From NCBI GenBank assembly GCA_002085385.1, contig NATO01000047.1:1-8519 (forward strand): a stretch of DNA of 8,519 bases, read 5' to 3'. How positions within the stretch are numbered: position 1 is the first letter of the stretch; each line of letters begins with the position of its first letter. The notes under the pieces are model-generated. The model was not told where the DNA came from, did no database searches, and was given only the letters and a program-made list of their open reading frames with translations. Source of the stretch: a candidate division Zixibacteria bacterium 4484_93. GTDB lineage: Bacteria > UBP14 > UBA6098 > 4484-93. Both the position numbers and the translations under genes were made by a program. Below are positions 1-6,085 of this stretch, piece by piece.

Positions 1-851
1 GCGAGGGCGAACAGGCAATCAATGTCGAGATAATGCGCACAGGGAGCTATCACTCGGAGAGATACGGTGAGGTGAACATAACATCCGATATGCTCCGTGA
101 GATAGCGGATAATTTCAGAAGCAGGAAGACCGGGCTCGAGGTCTACCTAAAAGAGGAGCACGACGACCCGAACCCGGCAAGCAAAGGGTGGCTCGAATCA
201 CTATGGATAGAAACGCTTCCCGAGGGTGGTATGCGGCTTGTCGGAAAGCTCACACCGAACTCACTCGGCTGGAAACTCATCAAGGACAAGCAATACAAAT
301 ACCTATCGGCAGAGATTGCTCAACTCGAGGATAAAAGCTGGGCACTGTTTGCTGTCGCACTCACAAACAACCCTGTCGTGAAGAATATGGAAACGATAAC
401 ATATTCGGACACAGAAACAAAAAGGCAAATCGAGGAAAACAAGAGAGCAAAGCTCCTCTCCGAGGTCACCCGGAAGCTTGCTCTTCGCAGATTGGAAGAG
501 GGGAAAAGGGTCTTCCCGCCTGTTATAATCGAGGATGTCAGGCGGGTTATGGAGACAGATGGCGAGATGGTGAAGCTCTCCGAGAACCGGGAGTTCTCAT
601 CGCTCAAGGATGCTTTCTTGGACATTCTCGAGAGGATAAGACAGATGGGCGTTATCGACCTCTCAGAAAAGACAAAACTCATAGGAAATAAGCCTTCCAA
701 GAGGCTCGAATTCTTCAATCCCACATCCGAGCGTGAGGTGAACGAGGAGCGAGAGGAGATATGGGAGAAGGCAAAACTCTTATCCGAGAAGGAGGATATC
801 CCCTTCCCGGAGGCTGTGAAATACATCCTTGAAACCAAAGAAGGGAGGTAA
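1..851 (+). CDS. Mu gpI-like prohead protease/scaffold protein (5' partial)
   Basis: Probable capsid maturation protease with a scaffold-like C-terminal half, homologous to the Mu gpI family. The reading frame is open to the window edge (first full codon at position 3). The ten residues before the first ATG at 33 read naturally into the family's N-terminus, so the true start lies upstream and 33 is internal. Family marks, numbered from the ATG at 33, are an EH pair at 42-43 followed by a GW at 52-53, the YLSAEI strand near 90-95, and ALTNNPVV at 109-116, the most diagnostic signature of gpI-like proteins. From about residue 125 to the end the protein is highly charged (many Glu, Lys, Arg) and predicted helical, as expected for scaffold. 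In Mu the scaffold Z is made from an internal start of gene I; an internal ATG exists at 387 but has no clear SD. Ends with TAA just before the decoration gene. Family call is firm; protease activity is inferred. Confidence 0.85.
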   Translation, partial: EGEQAINVEIMRTGSYHSERYGEVNITSDMLREIADNFRSRKTGLEVYLKEEHDDPNPASKGWLESLWIETLPEGGMRLVGKLTPNSLGWKLIKDKQYKYLSAEIAQLEDKSWALFAVALTNNPVVKNMETITYSDTETKRQIEENKRAKLLSEVTRKLALRRLEEGKRVFPPVIIEDVRRVMETDGEMVKLSENREFSSLKDAFLDILERIRQMGVIDLSEKTKLIGNKPSKRLEFFNPTSEREVNEEREEIWEKAKLLSEKEDIPFPEAVKYILETKEGR

Positions 852-856
852 GTAAG

Positions 857-1210
857 ATGGCAAGTTTTCGTTCGCTTATGACGGACACGGTAAAGGTTGG
901 TAGCTCAGACCTTTCCGGAAAAAGGTTCGTAACCTACGACGGTTCATACCCGACAGCAGGTGGAGATGCCTGGGGTGTCCTTCTGTTCGACAGTGACGCG
1001 GGCATTCAGGATGCAACAGTGATACTGTTCGGTGCCGCTCCTGTCGAGGTGGGAGAAGGAGGTCTATCTGCTGGCGATTATGTCGCAAGCGATGCATCTG
1101 GAAAGGCAGTAACCGCCACCACAGGCGATTACATCCTCGGCACGGTCAAGCGAGCATACTCCGCCGGTGATGTCGCAACCGTCTATATGTTCGCTCATCC
1201 AACAGCTTAA
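857..1210 (+). CDS. Head decoration/stabilisation protein (DUF2190-like)
   Basis: Small (117 residues) Gly/Ala/Val-rich beta protein placed between protease and major capsid protein, the standard place for the capsid decoration or stabilisation protein. Key stretches are the Gly-rich turn near 35-40, the alternating hydrophobic strand VILFGAAPVEV at 55-65, LSAGDYVASDASGKAV at 70-85, then ILGTVKRAYSAGDVATVYM at 93-111. This pattern of AGD-Y-V, a short turn, and G-x-A/V-x-x-A-x-x-AGD-x-x-x-V is what DUF2190-type head proteins show. The start is set by GGGAGG at 843-848, eight bases before the ATG, inside the end of the protease gene. It probably assembles on the outside of the capsid at local symmetry axes and braces it after expansion. 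The role is inferred from family and position; no catalytic features are seen. Confidence 0.75.
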   Translation: MASFRSLMTDTVKVGSSDLSGKRFVTYDGSYPTAGGDAWGVLLFDSDAGIQDATVILFGAAPVEVGEGGLSAGDYVASDASGKAVTATTGDYILGTVKRAYSAGDVATVYMFAHPTA

Positions 1211-1228
1211 TCGAAAGGAGGAAAAGCT

Positions 1229-2170
1229 ATGTCAAGACTGGAATCGTTGAGGGCAGGGGTCGACCCCGTTCTGACAGAGATATCGCAGGGATATTCCAAT
1301 CCTGCATTCGTCGGAACAAAGATACTGCCCATTGTTAAGGTGGCAAAGAAGAGCGGTAAATATATCAAGTTCGGCAGGGATAACTTCTTCGTTCCGGATG
1401 ACTCCATCATCCGCGGCATTCGAGCAGGCACACAGACGAGATACCCGGTCGACATCTCGACAGGGACATTCAACTGTCTGAGATATTCGATAAAGGATGG
1501 TGCCGACGACGCGGAACTCGAGGAGGCTCAGGAGATATTCGACCTCGAGCAGGACATCGTCAGAGGGATTCAGGAGACAATCAAGCTGAAGCTCGAATAC
1601 CAGATAGCAACAGTTTTGCAGGACACATCGACATACACGCATTCCAATCATCGCACACTCACAGCAACAGAGAAGTGGGATGACCCATCGGGAGCCGACT
1701 ACGACCCAATCGGCGACATCCAGGAGGCAAAGTCCGCTGTCAGAAACCTCATCGGTAGATACCCGAACAGCTGCATACTCGGTATATCGGCGTATGAGTC
1801 GCTCGTCAAATCACCTGAAATCCTCGACAGGATAAAATACTCGCAGGCAGGTGTCGTGACGACCGAGATACTTGCGGCGGTGCTCGACATTCCGAACATC
1901 TATGTCGGTATGGGTGTCTATACATCGGGGACAGGCGAGAGCTTCTCCGACATCTGGGGAGACAATGTTGTCCTCGCCTATGCACCGGAGAACCCGCGTT
2001 CTGTTCGTGTGCCTGCATTCGGATACACATTCGAGGTGGCAGGATACCCCGTGACAACACGCTGGTATGACGAGGACACAACGACAAACTGGTTCAGGAA
2101 CGAGGATTACTACGATTTCAAGGTCACATTCGATGGAGCAGGCTTTCTCATCAAGGATGTCAACTCATAA
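1229..2170 (+). CDS. Major capsid protein (HK97 fold, Mu-type)
   Basis: The main shell protein, 313 residues. Its features in order match major capsid proteins of Mu-like and related phages: GYSNPAFVGTKILPIVKV at 21-38; a loop with arginines at 62-71; CLRYSIKDGADDAE at 83-96 (the usual 'Y-x-I-x-D' followed by a long acidic helix 96-130); PIGDIQEAKSAVRNLIGRYPN at 160-180 (long spine-type helix); Lys-Ser-Pro then IKYSQAG around 194-208; DIWGDNVVLAYAP at 241-253; and FGYTF followed by beta strands to the end. No long N-terminal delta domain is present, which fits a separate scaffold/protease gene upstream. AAAGGAGG at 1214-1221 sits seven bases before the ATG, one of the strongest SD sites here, as expected for the most abundant product. 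No cross-link or maturation cleavage site can be assigned from sequence. Confidence 0.92.
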   Translation: MSRLESLRAGVDPVLTEISQGYSNPAFVGTKILPIVKVAKKSGKYIKFGRDNFFVPDDSIIRGIRAGTQTRYPVDISTGTFNCLRYSIKDGADDAELEEAQEIFDLEQDIVRGIQETIKLKLEYQIATVLQDTSTYTHSNHRTLTATEKWDDPSGADYDPIGDIQEAKSAVRNLIGRYPNSCILGISAYESLVKSPEILDRIKYSQAGVVTTEILAAVLDIPNIYVGMGVYTSGTGESFSDIWGDNVVLAYAPENPRSVRVPAFGYTFEVAGYPVTTRWYDEDTTTNWFRNEDYYDFKVTFDGAGFLIKDVNS

Positions 2171-2175
2171 AGGAG
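2170..2175 (+). promoter_or_regulatory. SD that fixes the start of the secreted gene at 2183
   Basis: AAGGAG, beginning in the last base of the capsid stop codon, lies seven bases before the ATG at 2183. A GTG in the same frame at 2177 would leave a spacing of one base, too short for initiation, so the ATG is the supported start and the signal peptide begins MKRILV. Confidence 0.75.
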
Positions 2176-2182
2176 AGTGAAG

Positions 2183-2752
2183 ATGAAAAGGATTCTGGTT
2201 ATCCTGACCGTGATTCTGCTACTCGGAGGACCTCTTTTCTGCTCCACGAAGGGCTGGTTCGACGGATACTTCTGGCGGATAAAGAACAACGATTTCTTCG
2301 AGGGGAAAAGTGGCAACAGAGTATCGAACGACTCCACCGGATACTGGAACATAACGGGGGGAGTCGCTGTTGATTCGCTATTCGTTTCAGGAAGGTTATC
2401 CTCGGACACATTATCGGCATTTGTCGACACCGCAGAGTTCTCCTGTTCGCTCGATGCAGTGGATGCGAGGCTCGATTCTCTCGAATCGGACACCGCAAAC
2501 TGGAACAGTGCCTATTCCACGACACAGCTTCTCGGTTGGGGGAAAGACGAGTTCTCATCCGGTAGCACGGAGGACACGCTCGTTATATCTGGAATCGACA
2601 CGACATCTGTATTTCTTGTCCAGTTGCTCTGCGATAGTGCAGCAGTGGAGTATCCGCCGGTTGTCAGGCTTCTCGTGGATACAGCGGTTGTTATAAGAGC
2701 GGTCTCGGACACGGCAAACTTCTCCGAGTATCTCTACTTCTATGTCAAATGA
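2183..2752 (+). CDS. Secreted fibre-like protein of the virion cluster
   Basis: Function unknown; 189 residues from the ATG at 2183. The N-terminus is a classical Sec signal peptide: KR at 2-3, an uninterrupted hydrophobic core over about residues 4-15, a Gly-Gly-Pro turn, then a likely cleavage zone around 18-23. A cysteine at 20 is not preceded by a proper lipobox (Leu-Phe before it), so lipidation is unlikely. Downstream is an aromatic-rich region (24-40), a Ser/Asp/Thr-rich beta stretch (60-87), a short heptad-like helix SLDAVDARLDSLES (89-102) that could trimerise, and a beta-rich C-terminus (132-189) ending in alternating Tyr/Phe, like small knob domains of phage fibres. The motif (V/S)DTA followed by another residue recurs at 81, 102, 165 and 175. 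It lies between capsid and connector genes, where a secreted protein is unusual. It could be a head fibre, an appendage or a lysogeny-expressed surface protein. Confidence 0.6.
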   Translation: MKRILVILTVILLLGGPLFCSTKGWFDGYFWRIKNNDFFEGKSGNRVSNDSTGYWNITGGVAVDSLFVSGRLSSDTLSAFVDTAEFSCSLDAVDARLDSLESDTANWNSAYSTTQLLGWGKDEFSSGSTEDTLVISGIDTTSVFLVQLLCDSAAVEYPPVVRLLVDTAVVIRAVSDTANFSEYLYFYVK

Positions 2753-2754
2753 AC

Positions 2755-2779
2755 AAGGGGGAGTATATCTCCCCCTTTT
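2755..2779 (+). terminator. Rho-independent-terminator-like hairpin inside the operon
   Basis: A perfect 9-bp stem (AAGGGGGAG paired with CTCCCCCTT) with a five-base TATAT loop spans 2755-2777. It begins three bases after the TGA of the secreted gene and is followed by TT, then A (TTTT at 2776-2779, two of which pair in the stem). The stem is very stable but the T-run is short, so termination may be partial. It would separate abundant head products (decoration, capsid, secreted protein) from connector and tail genes. It could also stabilise the 3' end of the upstream transcript. No convincing promoter is visible between it and the next gene, which supports partial read-through. Confidence 0.7.
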
Positions 2780-2796
2780 AACCGTAAGGAGATAAA

Positions 2797-3309
2797 ATGG
2801 GCGAGTTTTACTTCACACAGATGGAGGATGTGCTTAGACTACTCCGGACAGCCGATGGCAGGCTCAAGCTCGGCAACCCGGGTGAGGACGAGTTCGCAAT
2901 ATCAAAGGAAGAGGTCTCCGATTTCATAAATGAAGCAGAAGGTTACATACTTTCGTATCTTGCACGCTTCTTCGATGACCCTATCTCAGCACTCGAAGGG
3001 GGGACACCTGAGGCAGAGCTCTCCCGTTTAATTCTGGGCAGGATATCATCGAGGGAGGCGGCATACCAGATAGCTCTTTCCCTTTACGATTCAGACTCGC
3101 TCCCCCAAAAAGCAGTTGCCTGGAAAAATGAGGCGGATGAGTTCCTGAAGAGCGTCTCGCGTATTGCCCTACCCGGACAGAAGAGACTCATCGACACAAC
3201 AGGACCACGGGTCATAACGAGGAGGTCATCGTTCTCACAATACTCTGGATATGATGGCAGTTCCACACCACTCTCCGAGGATGGAGACAAAGAGTATCAC
3301 GAGGAGTGA
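2797..3309 (+). CDS. Head-tail adaptor / neck protein (Mu gp36, DUF1320-like)
   Basis: Probable connector protein that binds beneath the portal and closes the filled head. The 170-residue protein begins with a short aromatic segment and helix (5-18), then AISKEEVSDFINEAEGYILSYLARFF at 34-59, the amphipathic helix that marks gp36/DUF1320 and related head-completion proteins (their version reads like 'A-x-x-x-A-x-x-x-I-D-x-Y-L'). A helical region at 74-97 (ARG-SREAAYQIALSLY type) and WKNEADEFLKSVSRIALPG at 109-127 correspond to the family's last helices ending in a small beta or Gly-Pro turn. The last 40 residues are Ser/Thr/Arg-rich and probably disordered, longer than in the usual protein. 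AAGGAG at 2786-2791 lies five bases before ATG. It is the first gene after the hairpin. Family assignment rests on pattern and order, not on a strong motif. Confidence 0.65.
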   Translation: MGEFYFTQMEDVLRLLRTADGRLKLGNPGEDEFAISKEEVSDFINEAEGYILSYLARFFDDPISALEGGTPEAELSRLILGRISSREAAYQIALSLYDSDSLPQKAVAWKNEADEFLKSVSRIALPGQKRLIDTTGPRVITRRSSFSQYSGYDGSSTPLSEDGDKEYHEE

Positions 3310-3312
3310 GAA

Positions 3313-3756
3313 ATGGGAACATTCTATGATAACGCAAGGGAACACATATTCAGGGGAGTATTGACTGCAACGAAAGGGATACCAGCGGTCAAGCGTGTCT
3401 TCCGAGCGGAGTCGGAGGCAGCAGCTCTGCACAAGGGGGCAATATTCCTGAGGTTTGAGGGCGACAAACCCGAGCTTTCCTCCTGTCTCGGGAAGGAGGT
3501 CGTTCACAGGCACAGGCTCACATACAGCATCATCTTCCGACACGGACACTGGAACAAGAGCATTCAGGAAAAGGATATACTCTCCGTCCTCTCGGCGATT
3601 GCAGAATACATCATCTCACATCCAACGCTTGGAGGGATGTTCGAGTCGAGCAGCATAAAGGAGATAGCCGTCGAGGCGACTCCACAGGAGAAGAAGGCAA
3701 CAGGTTTTGTCAGGGCGGAGTTTGTTGTAAGAGAAACCCTCGAAAGGAGCAACTGA
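3313..3756 (+). CDS. Tail terminator / tail completion-like protein
   Basis: 147 residues with the alternating layout of tail terminator proteins: N-terminal helix (4-20), strand FLRFEG at 45-50, strand HRLTYSIIFRHGHW at 67-80, helix KDILSVLSAIAEYIISHPTLGG at 87-108, and two C-terminal strands (116-124 and 132-142). The 'H-P-T-L-G-G' at 103-108 closely resembles the 'D-P-T-L-G-G' that follows the long helix in many tail-terminator and gp37-type proteins and is the best single clue. Such proteins cap the tail tube and join it to the head connector. GAGGAG at 3301-3306 precedes the ATG by six bases. Its TGA overlaps the next ATG by one base, so the two are probably translationally coupled. A short-tailed phage could use the same fold as a head-closure ring, so the exact role is uncertain. 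Confidence 0.55.
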   Translation: MGTFYDNAREHIFRGVLTATKGIPAVKRVFRAESEAAALHKGAIFLRFEGDKPELSSCLGKEVVHRHRLTYSIIFRHGHWNKSIQEKDILSVLSAIAEYIISHPTLGGMFESSSIKEIAVEATPQEKKATGFVRAEFVVRETLERSN

Positions 3757-4145
3757 TGGCACAGGTCAAGATATACCGCACAGATGAACCGACATTCGAG
3801 TATCTCTTCCCTGTCCTGCCAGAGTTGCCGACAGTGATAGATTTCGTCGCAAATATCAGGGTCCAGAAAACGGACTCAGGGGTTGTGCAGACATACAAGC
3901 TCGGTGAAACGCAGAGGGTATTCCATCTCAGGTTTATCGGGATGAGTGAAGATGAGTTCTCACCTCTCCTCCAGATACTCGCATATACAATCTCCGGCGG
4001 TGCAGTCTCTTTCTACCTCGATTTCGACGATACACTGCTCGGAATACCTGTTTTCCTCGAGGATAAACCGATTATCACAACCCATCACGGTAACCCACAG
4101 TCGTTCGATATCGAGCTTACCCTCATCGAGAAGCAGGAAGAATAA
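3756..4145 (+). CDS. Small tail protein, distal-tail (Dit) or lambda gpM-like
   Basis: 129 residues, beta-rich. The layout is an N-terminal strand pair (14-32), GVVQTYKLGETQRVFHLRFIGMS at 42-64, a helix (65-77), a strand GGAVSFYLDF at 81-90, then IPVFLEDKPIITTHHG and a final strand SFDIELTLIEKQE. The order of a 'G-x-x-Q' strand, a 'F-x-L-x-F-x-x-M-S-x-x-E' turn into a helix, then 'F-x-x-D-F-D-D', and a closing 'hydrophobic-E-hydrophobic-x-E' strand is that of the tail-tube-related fold used by distal tail proteins and lambda gpM. Its position just before the hub-like gene fits an adaptor between tail and hub. AAAGGAG at 3743-3749 lies six bases before the ATG. A tail tube role is the main alternative, since no other tube gene is in view. 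No specific family recognised with certainty. Confidence 0.5.
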   Translation: MAQVKIYRTDEPTFEYLFPVLPELPTVIDFVANIRVQKTDSGVVQTYKLGETQRVFHLRFIGMSEDEFSPLLQILAYTISGGAVSFYLDFDDTLLGIPVFLEDKPIITTHHGNPQSFDIELTLIEKQEE

Positions 4146-4162
4146 GAGAGAAGAGGTAGAAT

Positions 4163-6085
4163 ATGAGAGAAATACCTGATGCAATACAGGAAAAGCTAAA
4201 CATACCAGAGGGGGAAACTCCCATCTGGAAATTTGAGATTTCATCGGGGGAGGACACACTTACACTCTCGACAGGAAGCTTCGGGATTGTCGAGCCGGGT
4301 GTAATCGACTATAAAATGAAGCCTATCATCCTGCCGGAATTGTCCGGGACAAAAATCGCCCGGTGTGAGGCAACAGATGCTTTCTTCATCCCACACATAA
4401 GCGATAAACTGGATGTAACCGTTTCACTGACATTTGATGGTATCGAGGAAACCGTCCAAATGTTCACAGGCAAGGGGGAGGTCGTATTTTACGACAGGTA
4501 TGTATTCGAGCTGTCCGCAAGGGCAAGCATTCCAGAGCTCGAAACCCTTTTCCCCTGTGAGAAGCCAGATGGAGTCCTGTTTCCGAATTCGGACGGAGAT
4601 GTTATCCCGGTCGTATTCGGCGGATACCACGATGCCGTTTCGGAGGCTCGTGAGTGCAATCGTGGATACGCAAGAAATCTCGTCCCGGCGGTGCTACTCG
4701 ACGCCTCAAATGTCAGATACGGTGCAAAGGGGCATACCGAGGAGACAGATTCGCTCTGGCTGAAGATGAGGGGTGAAGCGTTCAGATTCGATGATGTGGA
4801 GCGGTTCAACGAGGAGGATATCTGCGGTTTCAGGGTAAAGAAGGGGAAACTTGTATTCGGAATCCATCCAACAAACCCTGACTGGGTGAGCATCCAGGGG
4901 GAGGATATAGGAAACGGTAGCACAGATTGGTATAAGCTCGTCGAGGGGTATGACGGCTCTGCTAAGCTCGACCAGGATAATCCACTTATAGTGGGTTTCA
5001 GGGAAACGCCTGCAAGAGAATATGATGCCAAGCCGTCTCAAATCCGTTTCAAGGTAGAACAGCTATCGCTTCCGGAAGGCGCCACCCTGACCGTATGTAT
5101 CTTCCGGTTCCACGATACAATTCTCTCACAGCTGGATATAGAATCCACCGGCGAGTATGAGCTCGAGTTCCCATCATCGGTCGAGCTTGCACGGGAGCTT
5201 CAGCTCGCATTTATCATCTCATCGGATGAGCCAGCATATGCGGTTATCTCTCGTGTATTCACAGAGGGGTATGACGATTCCTTCGGCTCATTCGAGAAAG
5301 GTGAAGGGGAGGTAACCCCGGCTGTCTCACCTGCCCCCGCGAGAAAAACAGGGAAACTCTTCCTCAACTGCAACGGTGTCGTCCATACGGCAGGTGAACC
5401 TTACGCTGACTATCGAGAGGTTATCCGATACCTCCTGCACGCAGCCGGACTGACAGATGATAAGATTGACCAGCAAAGTCTAAACAATCTCATCTCGGAT
5501 AGGCCTCTGCCCGATTTCGGCGTAAGAGGAGCACTCGTCGAGCCCGAACATATTGGGAAAATAGTCTCCCGTCTGCTCGAGGAGACAGACATTCGCCTGC
5601 TTATGAGAGGTGATGGGAAGCTCTATGCATTCCCCAGACCAAAGACCGGAACAGAGCTCAAGAGCTTCTACGATACACCACCTGCAGGAGATAACTCCAT
5701 CATCCTGAAGGATACAGTAAAGGTTGTGATAGAGCCTGCTGTATGCACAAGGCTTGTAATCCTATACGACTACGACTATTTCTCGGAAGGCTTCAGAGGG
5801 AGAAAAACCGCGGTCATCTCCGGTGCAGAAGAGATAATCGAGAAGGAGCTATCGCTTCGCTGGTTACTCGACCCAGAACCTGCATTAGGAATCGCAGAAG
5901 AGCTTTACGGCTCTCCGCAAACCTACATAACATTTGCTACCAATCTCCAGGGAGTTGTCTGCTATCCGGGCGATGTCATAAAGGTCGTCCATCCAACAAT
6001 AGGCGACGCCTGCTTCCAGATAGACCAGATAAAATATTCTCTCACAGAGGTAACAATCCGTGCAAGGAAACAGGAGGGGATATGA
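4163..6085 (+). CDS. Tail hub / tail-associated protein (large)
   Basis: The largest gene here, 640 residues, probably forming the centre of the tail tip. Parts in order: an N-terminal beta domain (20-125) ending in FTGKGEVVFYDRYVFELSAR, of the type that opens hub proteins; 'G-D-V-I-P-V-V-F-G-G' at 145-154, matching the conserved 'G-x-x-I-P-V-V-Y-G-D' turn of phage hub proteins; a middle beta-sandwich (290-370) that looks like an inserted carbohydrate-binding-type domain; an Ala/Pro-rich linker at 383-393; a helical part (415-480) with LLEETDIRLLMRGDGKLY at 471-488; and a C-terminal beta domain with ITFATNLQGVVCYPGDVIKVVHP at 589-611, the 'x-L-G-D-V-V-x-V' turn seen at the end of such hubs. 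AGAGG at 4152-4156 lies six bases before ATG. No lysozyme or peptidase motif is seen. It overlaps the next gene by ATGA. The hub role is inferred from these turns and gene order. Confidence 0.6.
   Translation: MREIPDAIQEKLNIPEGETPIWKFEISSGEDTLTLSTGSFGIVEPGVIDYKMKPIILPELSGTKIARCEATDAFFIPHISDKLDVTVSLTFDGIEETVQMFTGKGEVVFYDRYVFELSARASIPELETLFPCEKPDGVLFPNSDGDVIPVVFGGYHDAVSEARECNRGYARNLVPAVLLDASNVRYGAKGHTEETDSLWLKMRGEAFRFDDVERFNEEDICGFRVKKGKLVFGIHPTNPDWVSIQGEDIGNGSTDWYKLVEGYDGSAKLDQDNPLIVGFRETPAREYDAKPSQIRFKVEQLSLPEGATLTVCIFRFHDTILSQLDIESTGEYELEFPSSVELARELQLAFIISSDEPAYAVISRVFTEGYDDSFGSFEKGEGEVTPAVSPAPARKTGKLFLNCNGVVHTAGEPYADYREVIRYLLHAAGLTDDKIDQQSLNNLISDRPLPDFGVRGALVEPEHIGKIVSRLLEETDIRLLMRGDGKLYAFPRPKTGTELKSFYDTPPAGDNSIILKDTVKVVIEPAVCTRLVILYDYDYFSEGFRGRKTAVISGAEEIIEKELSLRWLLDPEPALGIAEELYGSPQTYITFATNLQGVVCYPGDVIKVVHPTIGDACFQIDQIKYSLTEVTIRARKQEGI
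6072..6084 (+). promoter_or_regulatory. SD and ATGA overlap that set the start of the DNRLRE gene
   Basis: AGGAGG at 6072-6077 precedes the ATG at 6082 by four bases, and that ATG overlaps the TGA of the hub gene (ATGA). The same frame stays open upstream to 5743, but that stretch is the out-of-frame shadow of the hub gene (Arg/Cys/His-rich), so 6082 is the supported start and coupling to hub translation is likely. Confidence 0.8.

Noticed and set aside
320..838. Long open frame on the minus strand (172 codons)
   Set aside because: It is antisense to the protease gene, whose family motifs are clear; Ser/Phe-rich shadow composition.
2177..2182. GTG start six bases upstream for the secreted protein
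   Set aside because: The SD AAGGAG ends one base before this GTG, which is too close; the ATG at 2183 has normal spacing.
2240..2245. Lipoprotein lipobox at Cys20 of the secreted protein
   Set aside because: The residues before the cysteine are Pro-Leu-Phe; a lipobox needs a small residue (Gly, Ala or Ser) directly before it.
4489..5031. Long open frame on the minus strand (180 codons)
   Set aside because: It lies wholly antisense to the hub gene, is Ser/Pro-rich as antisense shadows usually are, and no SD or family pattern supports it.
131..5582. Many CTCGAG palindromes across the window, considered as possible regulatory or methylation sites
   Set aside because: The eight I located read in frame as CTC-GAG, Leu-Glu, so codon preference explains them.
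5743..6081. Upstream extension of the DNRLRE gene frame
   Set aside because: This stretch is inside the hub gene in another frame, gives an Arg/His/Cys-rich composition typical of a shadow, and the ATG at 6082 has its own AGGAGG.
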